5,639 nt of DNA from assembly GCA_035258565.1 (NCBI GenBank), contig DATFXF010000044.1, forward strand, positions 1 to 5,639, given 5' to 3'. Made by a program: the position numbers and the translations under genes. The stretch's first letter is position 1. Every line of letters begins with the position of its first letter. The notes under the pieces are model-generated. The model saw only the letters and a list, made by a program, of their open reading frames with translations. It did not search any database and was not told where the DNA came from. The stretch is from DATFXF01 sp035258565 (lineage in GTDB: Bacteria > Acidobacteriota > Terriglobia > Acidiferrales > UBA7541). Positions 1 through 4,993 of this stretch are shown here, one piece after another.

Positions 1-326
1 ACACCGGCCAGCGCCGCAATATCTTCACAGCCATGTTGCCGCCGCCCCCGGCGCCGAAAGTGGATACGAGCAAACTGCCGCCGCCCCCACCGCCACCGCT
101 CGAAGTGCCGGTAAGATTCTTTGGCTACAGCGCCGACCCGCGGACCGGAAGGCGCCAGGCTTTCTTTACCAACGGGGAAGACGTCTTTATCGTGACCGAG
201 GGAGAAGTGCTGCTGAATCGCTTCCGATTGCTGCGCATTGGAAACACGACGGCTGAGATCGAAGAAACGGCCTCCGGCCGCCGCGCCACGCTCGCGCTGG
301 AGGAACAGGGGGCACCCCCGGCATGA
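1..326 (+). CDS. PilP/GspC-like periplasmic secretion or pilus protein, C-terminal part (5' truncated)
   Basis: The reading frame is already open at the left edge (first whole codon at position 3), so this is the last 107 codons of a longer gene; the ATG at 33 is internal. Visible residues begin TGQRRNIFTAMLPPPPAPK, then come two polyproline runs (PPPP and PPPPPPP) flanking VDTSKL. After them lies a compact beta-rich domain of about 75 residues (VRFFGYSADP, QAFFTNGEDVFIVTEGE, RFRLLRIGNTTAEIEE). A proline-rich linker followed by a small domain with the pattern 'F-GY...F..NGEDVFIV.EGE....RFRLLRI' is what PilP/GspC HR-type domains show; these sit in the periplasm and link inner-membrane assembly proteins to the secretin. 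The stop codon overlaps the start of the downstream pseudopilin-like gene (ATGA), implying translational coupling and one operon. The family call is by pattern recognition and the N-terminal half is not visible, so PilP versus GspC cannot be decided. Confidence 0.6.
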   Translation, partial: TGQRRNIFTAMLPPPPAPKVDTSKLPPPPPPPLEVPVRFFGYSADPRTGRRQAFFTNGEDVFIVTEGEVLLNRFRLLRIGNTTAEIEETASGRRATLALEEQGAPPA

Positions 327-1162
327 CTATGCGCCGCACAATTCGTGCTTGCGGGAATGCGGAATCTGGTTACGCGTTGCTCATGGTCGTATTCATGGCC
401 ACCTTGGTGCTGATCGCCACCGCGGCCGCCACTCCCAGCCTCCTTCAGCAGGGGACACGCGAGAAAGAGGAAGAGCTTATCTGGCGCGGGCAACAGTACG
501 CGCGCGCCATACGTCTCCATTACCGCAAGTACGGGCGATTCCCGCAATCCGTGGAGGATCTGACGAAAGCCAAGAACGACATTCGCTTTCTGCGGCGGGC
601 CTACACGGATCCGATGAACAGCGCTGATGGCACCTGGCGGATGATCTACGTCACGCCCAGCGGCCAGTTGGTCGGCAGCCTCAAGAGCCGGGGTCAGATC
701 CAGCTTCCCGGGGCTCAGCCAGCTGCGGCCCAAGCCAGTCAACGGCCCGGAACACCACCGCCAGGAGCGCAGCAGTCTCAGCTGCCTGTGTCCGGTGCGC
801 CCAATCAACCCACGCCGTCGGCCCCCAATCAACCGAATCGGCCCGCGCCGCCAGAAGCCTCCGGCCTAGAAGGCAAGGTCTTTGGAGGAAACGTTATCGG
901 CGTCGCCAGCAAGATCAATCGATCCTCGGTTCGCATTTATGACGGCTCCACCAATTACCGTGAGTGGGAATTCCTCTGGGATCCAACGAAGGACACCATT
1001 GCGATCGGCCAGCCCGTTGCGCCTGGCGGAACGTCCGCCAATCCGGTTCAACAAGGCCAGCCAGGGCAACCACAACAGCCGTACCAACAGCCATTGCAAC
1101 AGCAGCTTCAACCCATGACGCTGCCGCAGAATCCGCCCTCGCCCCCGCCCCCTCCACAATAA
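323..1162 (+). CDS. Pseudopilin-like type II secretion/type IV pilus protein with Pro/Gln-rich tail
   Basis: This 279-residue protein begins with a basic leader and a class III (prepilin-type) signal: residues 14-17 ESGY, with likely cleavage after Gly16, then a hydrophobic helix at 18-37 (ALLMVVFMATLVLIATAAAT). The mature +5 position is Met21 instead of the usual Glu. An amphipathic stretch follows (REKEEELIWRGQQYARAIRL, 46-65), then HYRKYGRFPQSVEDL (66-80) and FLRRAYTDPM (89-98), typical of GspG-like proteins. Residues 130-180 are a Pro/Gln/Ala linker. A second conserved block at 187-222 (FGGNVIGVASKINRSSVRIY, then EWEFLWDP) follows, and the last 45 residues are Gln/Pro-rich and end in PPPPPQ. 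The ATG overlaps the previous stop (ATGA), with a purine-rich GGAGGA at 299-304 and GGGGG at 308-312 upstream; ATG at 329 is an alternative start. The role is probably structural, in the inner membrane and periplasm. It is much longer than a classical pseudopilin of about 140 residues. Confidence 0.72.
   Translation: MTMRRTIRACGNAESGYALLMVVFMATLVLIATAAATPSLLQQGTREKEEELIWRGQQYARAIRLHYRKYGRFPQSVEDLTKAKNDIRFLRRAYTDPMNSADGTWRMIYVTPSGQLVGSLKSRGQIQLPGAQPAAAQASQRPGTPPPGAQQSQLPVSGAPNQPTPSAPNQPNRPAPPEASGLEGKVFGGNVIGVASKINRSSVRIYDGSTNYREWEFLWDPTKDTIAIGQPVAPGGTSANPVQQGQPGQPQQPYQQPLQQQLQPMTLPQNPPSPPPPPQ
800..834 (+). repeat. In-frame direct repeat in the linker of the pseudopilin-like gene
   Basis: The 11-mer cccaatcaacc occurs at 800-810 and 824-834, exactly 24 bp (8 codons) apart, encoding the repeated peptide APNQP. 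It lies in the Pro/Gln/Ala-rich linker and suggests that this segment grew by small in-frame duplication. Confidence 0.6.
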
Positions 1163-1259
1163 TCGAATGCATCGTTATGCGGCACGCCCACAGCAGCCTA
1201 CGGAAAAAGGGGTCTGCGGCGTAGATGGTGTGCGGTTCTCGCGAGTCTCTGAGCATCCT

Positions 1260-1289
1260 CTAGCCGCCCGAAGATCCCTTTCCGGCTAG
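1260..1289. repeat. Inverted repeat CTAGCCG/CGGCTAG
   Basis: A perfect 7-bp inverted repeat, CTAGCCG at 1260-1266 and CGGCTAG at 1283-1289, encloses a 16-nt loop in the convergent gap. No T-run follows on either strand, so it is not a textbook intrinsic terminator, although a weak bidirectional terminator remains possible. Confidence 0.45.
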
Positions 1290-1369
1290 CGAACACACCC
1301 GTTAGCGCTCGCGGGCATGCGGGCCAAGGTAAGGATTCTGGCGATGAGAAGCGGAAGGGAGAAAACCAT
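1286..1369 (-). CDS. Possible 27-residue small ORF with a near-perfect Shine-Dalgarno sequence
   Basis: On the - strand, the sequence TAAGGAGGG (1383-1375) lies 6 nt ahead of an ATG at 1369, a near-ideal ribosome binding site. The ORF encodes MVFSLPLLIARILTLARMPA followed by SANGCVR and ends at TAG (1288-1286). The first 17 residues are hydrophobic with scattered basic residues. It is downstream of the lytic transglycosylase in the same direction, with about 85 nt between the transglycosylase stop and this ATG, so it could be the last cistron of that operon. The Shine-Dalgarno sequence and the ATG both fall in arms of the nested stem at 1366-1433, which would hide them in the transcript. Against it: the length is short, there is no family match I know, and structure alone could create the AGGAGG by chance. 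Confidence 0.2.
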   Translation of the reverse strand: MVFSLPLLIARILTLARMPASANGCVR

Positions 1370-1433
1370 CGTGGCCCTCCTTAGGTAGGATCCCGTGGAG
1401 TCTCGCCGCAACCTGCCAGGAGATTTCCGATGG
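1366..1433. repeat. Nested long inverted repeat (possible structured RNA)
   Basis: Three stems nest coaxially: CCATCG (1366-1371) with CGATGG (1428-1433); CTCCT (1377-1381) with AGGAG (1418-1422); GGTAGG (1384-1389) with CCTGCC (1412-1417, one G-T pair). They are separated by a 5x5 internal loop and a 2-nt bulge, with a 22-nt apical loop, giving 17 pairs in 68 bp. The order and symmetry are hard to obtain by chance and suggest a folded RNA or DNA cruciform. It has no T-tract, so it is not a simple terminator. Confidence 0.5.
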
Positions 1434-1436
1434 TAG

Positions 1437-1468
1437 CCTCGGGTGTGAAAGTTCCTACTGTGCCGAGG
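1437..1468. repeat. Inverted repeat CCTCGG/CCGAGG over the transglycosylase stop codon
   Basis: Perfect 6-bp arms at 1437-1442 and 1463-1468 enclose a 20-nt loop that contains the stop codon of the lytic transglycosylase (1455-1457, - strand). It abuts the nested stem at 1366-1433 with only 3 nt between. An alternative pairing (GTAG 1433-1436 with CTAC 1455-1458) is mutually exclusive with it. Confidence 0.4.
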
Positions 1469-2105
1469 GGGGGCGCGATCGGCTGTGCTGTTTGCCGTGT
1501 TCGCTGAGCTTCTGGGTCACGCGGCGCACGTAGGTGCGTGTCTCCGCGAAGGGGGGAATGCCGCGATACTGCTCCACGCGCTCGGGGCCGGCGTTGTATG
1601 CGGCCAGCGCGAGGGCGAGATCCTGGTTATAGCGTGCCAGGAGCTCCTTCAAGTAGCGCGTCCCAGCATCAATGTTTTGTCCGGGATCGAAGACATCGGC
1701 TACGGCAAATCGCGTGGCGATTTCGGGAAGCAACTGCATCAGCCCGCGCGCGAGCTTGGGAGAAACCGCTCGCGGATTGAAGTTCGATTCCACGGCAATG
1801 ACGCTGGCAATCAACTCCTGGTTTACGCCATGCTTCTGTGCGGCGGCCCGAATCAGCTCGGCGTAGGGCACCGAAAGAGTCAGCGCCGGCGAAGCGGGGA
1901 AGGAATCTTCCGGCTCGACGGTGACCACATCCGCGGCGGCAACCTCAATACTGCCGCCCGGCACTGCGATCCGCACCGTCGCGCCCGCACGCTCGTAGCC
2001 GGTCACGTGCAAACGCTGGCCATTGCGGAGCACAATGTACTCCCCCCGCACCGCGGGCGCGGCGGCCACCAGACACAACGCGAGCAGATAGCCCTTCCGG
2101 GTCAT
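1455..2105 (-). CDS. Secreted lytic transglycosylase (SLT/GH23 family)
   Basis: This 216-residue protein is predicted to cleave the MurNAc-GlcNAc bond of peptidoglycan in the periplasm, forming 1,6-anhydro ends. Residues 1-21 (MTRKGYLLALCLVAAAPAVRG) look like a Sec signal peptide without a lipobox Cys. Residues 22-66 form a small beta-rich domain (YIVLRNGQRLHVTGYE, PGGSIEVAAADVVTVEP) often found ahead of the catalytic domain in such enzymes. The SLT domain runs from about 80 to 200: VESNFNP (105-111) with catalytic Glu106, GLMQLLP (121-127), NIDAGTRYL (144-152) and AYNAGP (169-174), then the late block PPFAETRTYVRRV. The frame extends upstream to 2312, but the ATG at 2105 is chosen because it begins the signal peptide, overlaps the HAD stop as ATGA and has AGAGG (2114-2110) just upstream. 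It is likely translationally coupled to the HAD gene. All catalytic motifs are present, so it should be active. Confidence 0.9.
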   Translation of the reverse strand: MTRKGYLLALCLVAAAPAVRGEYIVLRNGQRLHVTGYERAGATVRIAVPGGSIEVAAADVVTVEPEDSFPASPALTLSVPYAELIRAAAQKHGVNQELIASVIAVESNFNPRAVSPKLARGLMQLLPEIATRFAVADVFDPGQNIDAGTRYLKELLARYNQDLALALAAYNAGPERVEQYRGIPPFAETRTYVRRVTQKLSEHGKQHSRSRPPSAQ

Positions 2106-2941
2106 TGCGCCTCTAAGGCGTAATTCTCGATAGCGGCGGCAACCCCGTCTTGGTCGTTGGTCAGCGTCTGCCGCCAGCCGAGCGTTTTGAGCTCGGGCAC
2201 GCTGTTGCCCATCACCACCGGCAGCCCCGCGTATTCCAGCATTTCGCGGTCGTTCAGATTGTCCCCAATGGCCATCACTTCCTGGCGTGCAAAGCCGCGC
2301 CGGCGCGCCCATTCGGCAAGCGCTGCCCCCTTCGAACAGGCCCAGTGGATGACGTCCACGAGGCCAAAATTGCGGCTCTCATACTCGGTGATGGCCAGCG
2401 CGAACCGTTGCGCCTGCGCCAAGGCACGCAGCCGGGCCGCAACCTGGCGCATCGTTTCGACCGGGCCGCTGTACATCACCTGGATGGGATCCTCGGTCAA
2501 GCAGGCTTCGAGCGGGCTCACCTGTGCGATGAATTCGCGGTTGCGCTCGAAGTAACTCCTTCTCCCTGGATCCTCCCAATCGATCTGCTCGAAGATCACC
2601 TGGTTTTCGCGTGGCCGGTCAAAAACGACCGCGGCGCCGGGCCGAAACTCCGACGTGGCTTGGAGGACCGTACTGGCCACCCCACGTGGCAGGAGGTGAG
2701 CGAGGTGGGTGAGCCCGTCCTTCGACTTGATGAGGGCTCCGTTGTTGACGATGAGCGTTAGTGGGCAGGGCAGCTGCTCGGCGATCGGCCGGGCAAAGTC
2801 GAATCGCCGGCCGGTCACGAGCGCCACTTCGATTCCCCGCGACCTGGCTTCGACAATGGCCTTGCAGTTGGCCTCGGAAACCTGCCAGCGGCTGTCGAGC
2901 AGCGTCCCGTCAATATCAATGGCGATGAGCTTCACCGACAT
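2102..2941 (-). CDS. Cof-type HAD-superfamily phosphatase
   Basis: The 279-residue protein has all four HAD motifs: motif I DIDGTLL (9-15) with nucleophile Asp9 and acid/base Asp11, motif II VTGR (42-45) with Thr43, motif III Lys204 in SKGAAL, and motif IV GDNLND (226-231). NNGA (66-69) and the large insert between motifs II and III (about 85-195) fit the C2B cap of the Cof/YbiV/YidA subfamily. Such cytoplasmic Mg-dependent enzymes dephosphorylate sugar phosphates, flavin-related phosphates or similar small metabolites; the substrate cannot be read from the sequence. Length is normal for the family (about 270). Upstream of the ATG, AAGGTAG on the - strand is a weak ribosome site, and a TAGAAT -10-like hexamer (2953-2948) sits 6 nt before the ATG, so the message may be leaderless. 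It is first in a two-gene unit with the lytic transglycosylase, which it overlaps by 4 bp. No functional link between the two is evident. Confidence 0.9.
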   Translation of the reverse strand: MSVKLIAIDIDGTLLDSRWQVSEANCKAIVEARSRGIEVALVTGRRFDFARPIAEQLPCPLTLIVNNGALIKSKDGLTHLAHLLPRGVASTVLQATSEFRPGAAVVFDRPRENQVIFEQIDWEDPGRRSYFERNREFIAQVSPLEACLTEDPIQVMYSGPVETMRQVAARLRALAQAQRFALAITEYESRNFGLVDVIHWACSKGAALAEWARRRGFARQEVMAIGDNLNDREMLEYAGLPVVMGNSVPELKTLGWRQTLTNDQDGVAAAIENYALEAQ

Positions 2942-3052
2942 CGCGCTATTCTACCTTGGGCTTGGAGGAGGAGCTATCACGTTCGGCAAGTTGTGGCTAA
3001 AGAGGCCAGGCACAACTGGGGAACGCCTCCGCTGCGCCGATCTTTGTCCTCG

Positions 3053-3061
3053 TGCTAAACT
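3053..3061 (+). promoter_or_regulatory. Extended -10 promoter element for the threonine synthase gene
   Basis: TG-C-TAAACT fits an extended -10 box (TGn followed by a hexamer matching TATAAT at 4 of 6 positions). There is no recognisable -35 at the usual 17-bp spacing, which an extended -10 tolerates. Transcription would start about 7 nt downstream, within 1-3 nt of the ATG at 3071, and no Shine-Dalgarno sequence lies in between, so the transcript would be leaderless or nearly so. Confidence 0.4.
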
Positions 3062-3070
3062 CGCGAGCTT

Positions 3071-4252
3071 ATGCCGACGACGCTGACGCACCTGGAGTGC
3101 TCGCGCTGCGAGAAACAGCACCCGCATGATCGCTTGCAAAACCTCTGCCCGGTCTGCGGGAAGCCGCTGCTGGCACGCTACGATCTCAAAGCGGCCGCTA
3201 AGACGCTGACGCGCGAGGCGCTCGCCGCGCGTCCGGCCACGATGTGGCGCTACGCCGAAGTGCTGCCCGGCAACGCCCCCGTTTCACTCGGCGAAGGGAT
3301 GACGCCGCTCGTGCACGCGGAGCGGCTCGGCGAACGCCTCGGCCTCGGAAGCCTCTACATCAAGGACGAGGGCTTGAACCCTACGGGCTCCTTCAAGGCG
3401 CGCGGGCTCTCTGCAGCCGTGACGCAGGCGAGGGCCCTAGGCGCAAAGACGCTCGCGATTCCGACCGCAGGCAATGCAGGTGGGGCGCTGGCGGCGTATG
3501 CGGCACGCGCAGGCCTAGCGGCAGTGATCGTGATGCCCGGGGACACTCCTCTCGCCAATGTCCTGGAGAGCCGTGCGTTTGGCGCTGACGTGCGCAAGCT
3601 TGATGGATCCATCTTTGATTGCGGGCGCTACGTGGCCGAGCAAAAGGACCGCGAAGGCTGGTTTGACGTCTCCACTCTCAAAGAACCGTACCGCATCGAG
3701 GGCAAGAAGACGATGGCCTACGAGCTGTGGGAGCAGTTCGAGGGCAAGCTGCCCAACGCGATCATCTATCCTACCGGCGGCGGCGTGGGGTTGATCGGGA
3801 TGTGGAAGGCTTTCGAGGAGATGGAGGTCCTGGGCTGGATTGGACCTGAGCGGCCGCGCATGGTCGCGGTGCAAGCGGCAGGGTGTGCGCCGATTGTGGA
3901 AGCCTTTGAAAAGGGCGGCGAGAGCACGGAATTCTGGAATCACGCGGTGACAATTGCCTCCGGGCTGCGCGTTCCCAAGGTGCTGGGCGACTTTCTGATT
4001 CTTTCGGCGCTGCGCGCGAGCCTGGGCACGGTCGTTGCCGCCACGGACGAGGAGATTCTCGCCGCGGGCAGGGAACTGGCGGCGCTGGAAGGTATCTTCG
4101 CCGCGCCGGAAGGCGCAGCAACCGTTGTTGCCGCGCGCAAACTTGCCGAAGAGGGCTGGATCGAGACCTCACAAGCGGCCGTGCTCTTCAATACCGGCAC
4201 CGGCTATAAGTACAACGAAGCATGGCAGGCCGCCCTGGACGGCAAGACCTAG
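3071..4252 (+). CDS. thrC: Threonine synthase (PLP-dependent, with N-terminal zinc ribbon)
   Basis: This enzyme converts O-phospho-L-homoserine to L-threonine and phosphate in the cytoplasm, the last step of threonine synthesis. Of 393 residues, 10-29 form a zinc ribbon (Cys10, Cys13, Cys26, Cys29 in two CxxC pairs), seen in many archaeal-type and bacterial class II-like threonine synthases. SLGEGMTPL (72-80) leads into the fold-type II PLP domain. Lys109 in NPTGSFKARG (103-112) is the expected Schiff-base lysine. PTAGNAGGALAAYAARAG (131-148) contains the substrate/PLP loop, PTGGGVGLIGMWKAF (234-248) the glycine-rich phosphate-binding loop, and APEGAAT (345-351) and NTGTGYKY (374-381) are conserved C-terminal motifs. 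Length matches the family and no key residue is missing. It stands alone, divergent from the HAD/transglycosylase pair with 129 bp between them. No other threonine-pathway gene (homoserine kinase or dehydrogenase) is visible. The start is supported by its position before the zinc ribbon. Confidence 0.93.
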   Translation: MPTTLTHLECSRCEKQHPHDRLQNLCPVCGKPLLARYDLKAAAKTLTREALAARPATMWRYAEVLPGNAPVSLGEGMTPLVHAERLGERLGLGSLYIKDEGLNPTGSFKARGLSAAVTQARALGAKTLAIPTAGNAGGALAAYAARAGLAAVIVMPGDTPLANVLESRAFGADVRKLDGSIFDCGRYVAEQKDREGWFDVSTLKEPYRIEGKKTMAYELWEQFEGKLPNAIIYPTGGGVGLIGMWKAFEEMEVLGWIGPERPRMVAVQAAGCAPIVEAFEKGGESTEFWNHAVTIASGLRVPKVLGDFLILSALRASLGTVVAATDEEILAAGRELAALEGIFAAPEGAATVVAARKLAEEGWIETSQAAVLFNTGTGYKYNEAWQAALDGKT

Positions 4253-4277
4253 AGCTCAAGATTCAAACGGACGGCGA

Positions 4278-4400
4278 CCCTACTACCAGGATCCATTCCT
4301 GCGCGAGTTTGACGCGCAAGTGCTATCCCTAGGCACGAGGTCTCGACCGCTCGGCCTTCTGTCGAGCGGCAAGCCGGAGAATCGCCCGGGTTGTGACACG
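4278..4400 (+). pseudogene. N-terminal remnant of an alanyl-tRNA editing (AlaX-type) gene, frameshifted
   Basis: In the frame of position 4281 the sequence reads YYQDPFLREFDAQVLSLGTR, which closely resembles the start of AlaX/alanyl-tRNA editing proteins (pattern YY.D..L.EF.A.V). The next conserved element of that family, (V)LDRTAFYPxSGGQPxDxG, is recognisable but split: LDRSAFC is read in another frame at 4342-4362, and SGKPENRPG resumes the first frame at 4365-4391. The spacing between the two blocks is several residues shorter than I would expect, and no ATG precedes the first block. Nothing recognisable as the catalytic HxxxH region of the editing domain follows before the next gene. Intact proteins of this family deacylate mischarged Ser- or Gly-tRNA(Ala). 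I infer a decayed gene start left behind by deletion; the motif match is seen, the family assignment is from memory. Confidence 0.55.
4347..4369. repeat. Hairpin CCGCTCG/CGAGCGG downstream of threonine synthase
   Basis: Perfect 7-bp arms (4347-4353 and 4363-4369) close a 9-nt loop about 95 bp after the threonine synthase stop codon. There is no T-tract after it, so it is not a canonical terminator, and it lies within the AlaX-like remnant, so it may simply be former coding sequence. Confidence 0.35.
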
Positions 4401-4426
4401 GCCGCCACAGCTGCCGCCGAGGCGCG

Positions 4427-4455
4427 TTGCACAGGGTTGTGCGGCAGGATATCAT
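4427..4455 (+). promoter_or_regulatory. Candidate sigma70-type promoter for the membrane protein/efflux operon
   Basis: TTGCAC (4427-4432) and TATCAT (4450-4455, 5 of 6 matches to TATAAT) are separated by exactly 17 bp. A transcript would start near 4462, about 40 nt before the ATG at 4501. The -35 box matches only TTG plus a weak remainder, so this is a candidate, but its place just upstream of the first gene of the right-hand unit supports it. Confidence 0.4.
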
Positions 4456-4500
4456 CGGCAGGCACCCTGGCGGGGGCCCAATTCCTCGCTTGAGTCATTT

Positions 4501-4938
4501 ATGGAACTGCTTCTGAATCTGCTTTGGCTGCTCGTAGCGCTGGCGAGTTCAGCTGTGTGGTGGACTCATTGGTCAAGGCACGGCAGAGATCCCAGCTCGG
4601 AGCAGAAACTGCGCGGGGCCGTGGGTCTCAGCTGCGTGTTGGTACTGCTCTTCTTCCCCATTTCTCTGACGGATGACTTGCACGCCGTTTCTGCGCTCGC
4701 CGAGGATGCCAGGTCGGCGCGGCGCGTGCTCGAAACCTCGAAAGGCAGACAGAGCGACCCCGATCCAGACCGACAAAACACAGTCGTTGGGGAGGTCTTC
4801 ATACCAAGCCTTCTCTCGCCGGCCATGACTCTCGTCGGCTGGCTCTCGCGCGACGATGCGCCTGTCCCACCGACGCTTCCTGCTCCGAGGTGGCGGGGGC
4901 GCGCTCCCCCGTTGTCTATTTCTCCTGCACGCTCATAA
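4501..4938 (+). CDS. Small membrane protein of unknown function ahead of the efflux outer-membrane gene
   Basis: I do not recognise a named family. The 145-residue protein has two predicted membrane helices: residues 3-21 (LLNLLWLLVALASSAVWW region) and 39-55 (GAVGLSCVLVLLFFPIS), joined by a short polar loop WSRHGRDPSSEQKLR. The second helix runs into SLTDDLH (55-61). The remainder is a hydrophilic, Arg- and Asp-rich tail that ends in a Pro-rich APPLSISPARS. I have the impression that similar proteins precede TolC/CzcC-type genes in Acidobacteriota, but cannot verify it here. The open frame extends upstream to an ATG at 4393, but 4501 is preferred because the protein then starts with a hydrophobic helix and the upstream stretch overlaps the AlaX-like remnant. 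The ribosome site is poor (TTGAG, about 8 nt upstream). It lies 63 bp before the efflux gene on the same strand and probably shares its transcript. Confidence 0.65.
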   Translation: MELLLNLLWLLVALASSAVWWTHWSRHGRDPSSEQKLRGAVGLSCVLVLLFFPISLTDDLHAVSALAEDARSARRVLETSKGRQSDPDPDRQNTVVGEVFIPSLLSPAMTLVGWLSRDDAPVPPTLPAPRWRGRAPPLSISPARS

Positions 4939-4962
4939 GGCAAGCCCTTGCCGGGCTTGCTT
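4938..4962 (+). repeat. GC-rich hairpin at the stop codon of the membrane-protein gene
   Basis: GCAAGCCC (4940-4947) pairs perfectly with GGGCTTGC (4953-4960) around a 5-nt loop, extended by one G-T and one A-T pair to a 10-bp stem. It begins at the last base of the TAA stop. No run of T follows (the next bases are CTGACAAT), so it is a poor intrinsic terminator; it more likely attenuates read-through or marks an mRNA processing or stability point between the two cistrons. Confidence 0.55.
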
Positions 4963-4970
4963 CTGACAAT

Positions 4971-4993
4971 ACTCAGATATCTGGGTCTCGAGA
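4971..4993. promoter_or_regulatory. Two adjacent palindromes in the leader of the efflux gene (possible operator)
   Basis: CAGATATCTG (4974-4983) is a perfect 10-bp palindrome, extendable to a 16-bp dyad with one mismatched pair (4971-4986). TCTCGAGA (4986-4993) is a second perfect palindrome directly beside it, about 10 nt ahead of the efflux gene start. Their spacing would allow a dimeric regulator to bind, but no regulator gene is in the window, and short palindromes are common. Confidence 0.25.

Larger units (their letters stand above)
1163..1454. other. Gap between convergent genes, rich in inverted repeats, no convincing gene
   Basis: About 290 bp separate the ends of the + strand pseudopilin-like gene and the - strand lytic transglycosylase gene. 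I see no tRNA, no transposase and no long ORF with plausible protein content. The stretch contains the palindrome CTCGCGAG (1238-1245), a 7-bp inverted repeat (1260-1266 with 1283-1289), a nested long stem (1366-1433), and one arm of a further 6-bp repeat that runs into the transglycosylase 3' end. A run of five A at 1204-1208 reads as T5 on the - strand but is not directly preceded by a good hairpin. The gap could hold a structured RNA, a decayed mobile element or only terminators; the sequence alone does not decide. Confidence 0.5.

Noticed and set aside
125..832. Long - strand ORF (235 codons) opposite the pseudopilin-like gene
   Set aside because: Its product is Arg/Leu/Gly-rich with no recognisable motif, and it is antisense to two clearly coding + strand frames; it is a shadow caused by high GC.
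1190..1450. Group II intron remnant in the convergent gap
   Set aside because: Some wording (GTGCGGTTC-like end, GGTAAGG, nested stems) recalls intron domains, but I cannot find a matching domain V hairpin or intron-encoded protein fragment. It is kept only as one hypothesis for the structured region.
1485..2123. Long + strand ORF opposite the lytic transglycosylase
   Set aside because: No domain pattern in the translation, whereas the - strand has all SLT catalytic motifs; shadow frame.
2106..2312. 69-codon N-terminal extension of the lytic transglycosylase frame
   Set aside because: It would overlap the HAD gene by over 200 bp, has no motif, and would place the signal peptide in the interior. 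The ATG at 2105 explains everything.
2150..2761. Long + strand ORF opposite the HAD gene
   Set aside because: No motifs, and antisense to a protein with all four HAD motifs.
4347..4369. Intrinsic terminator for threonine synthase
   Set aside because: The hairpin is sound, but no T-tract follows, and it lies in former coding sequence of the AlaX-like remnant.
4393..4500. 36-codon N-terminal extension of the small membrane protein
   Set aside because: The extension is Arg/Pro-rich, overlaps the AlaX-like remnant and the candidate promoter, and would precede a natural N-terminal helix.
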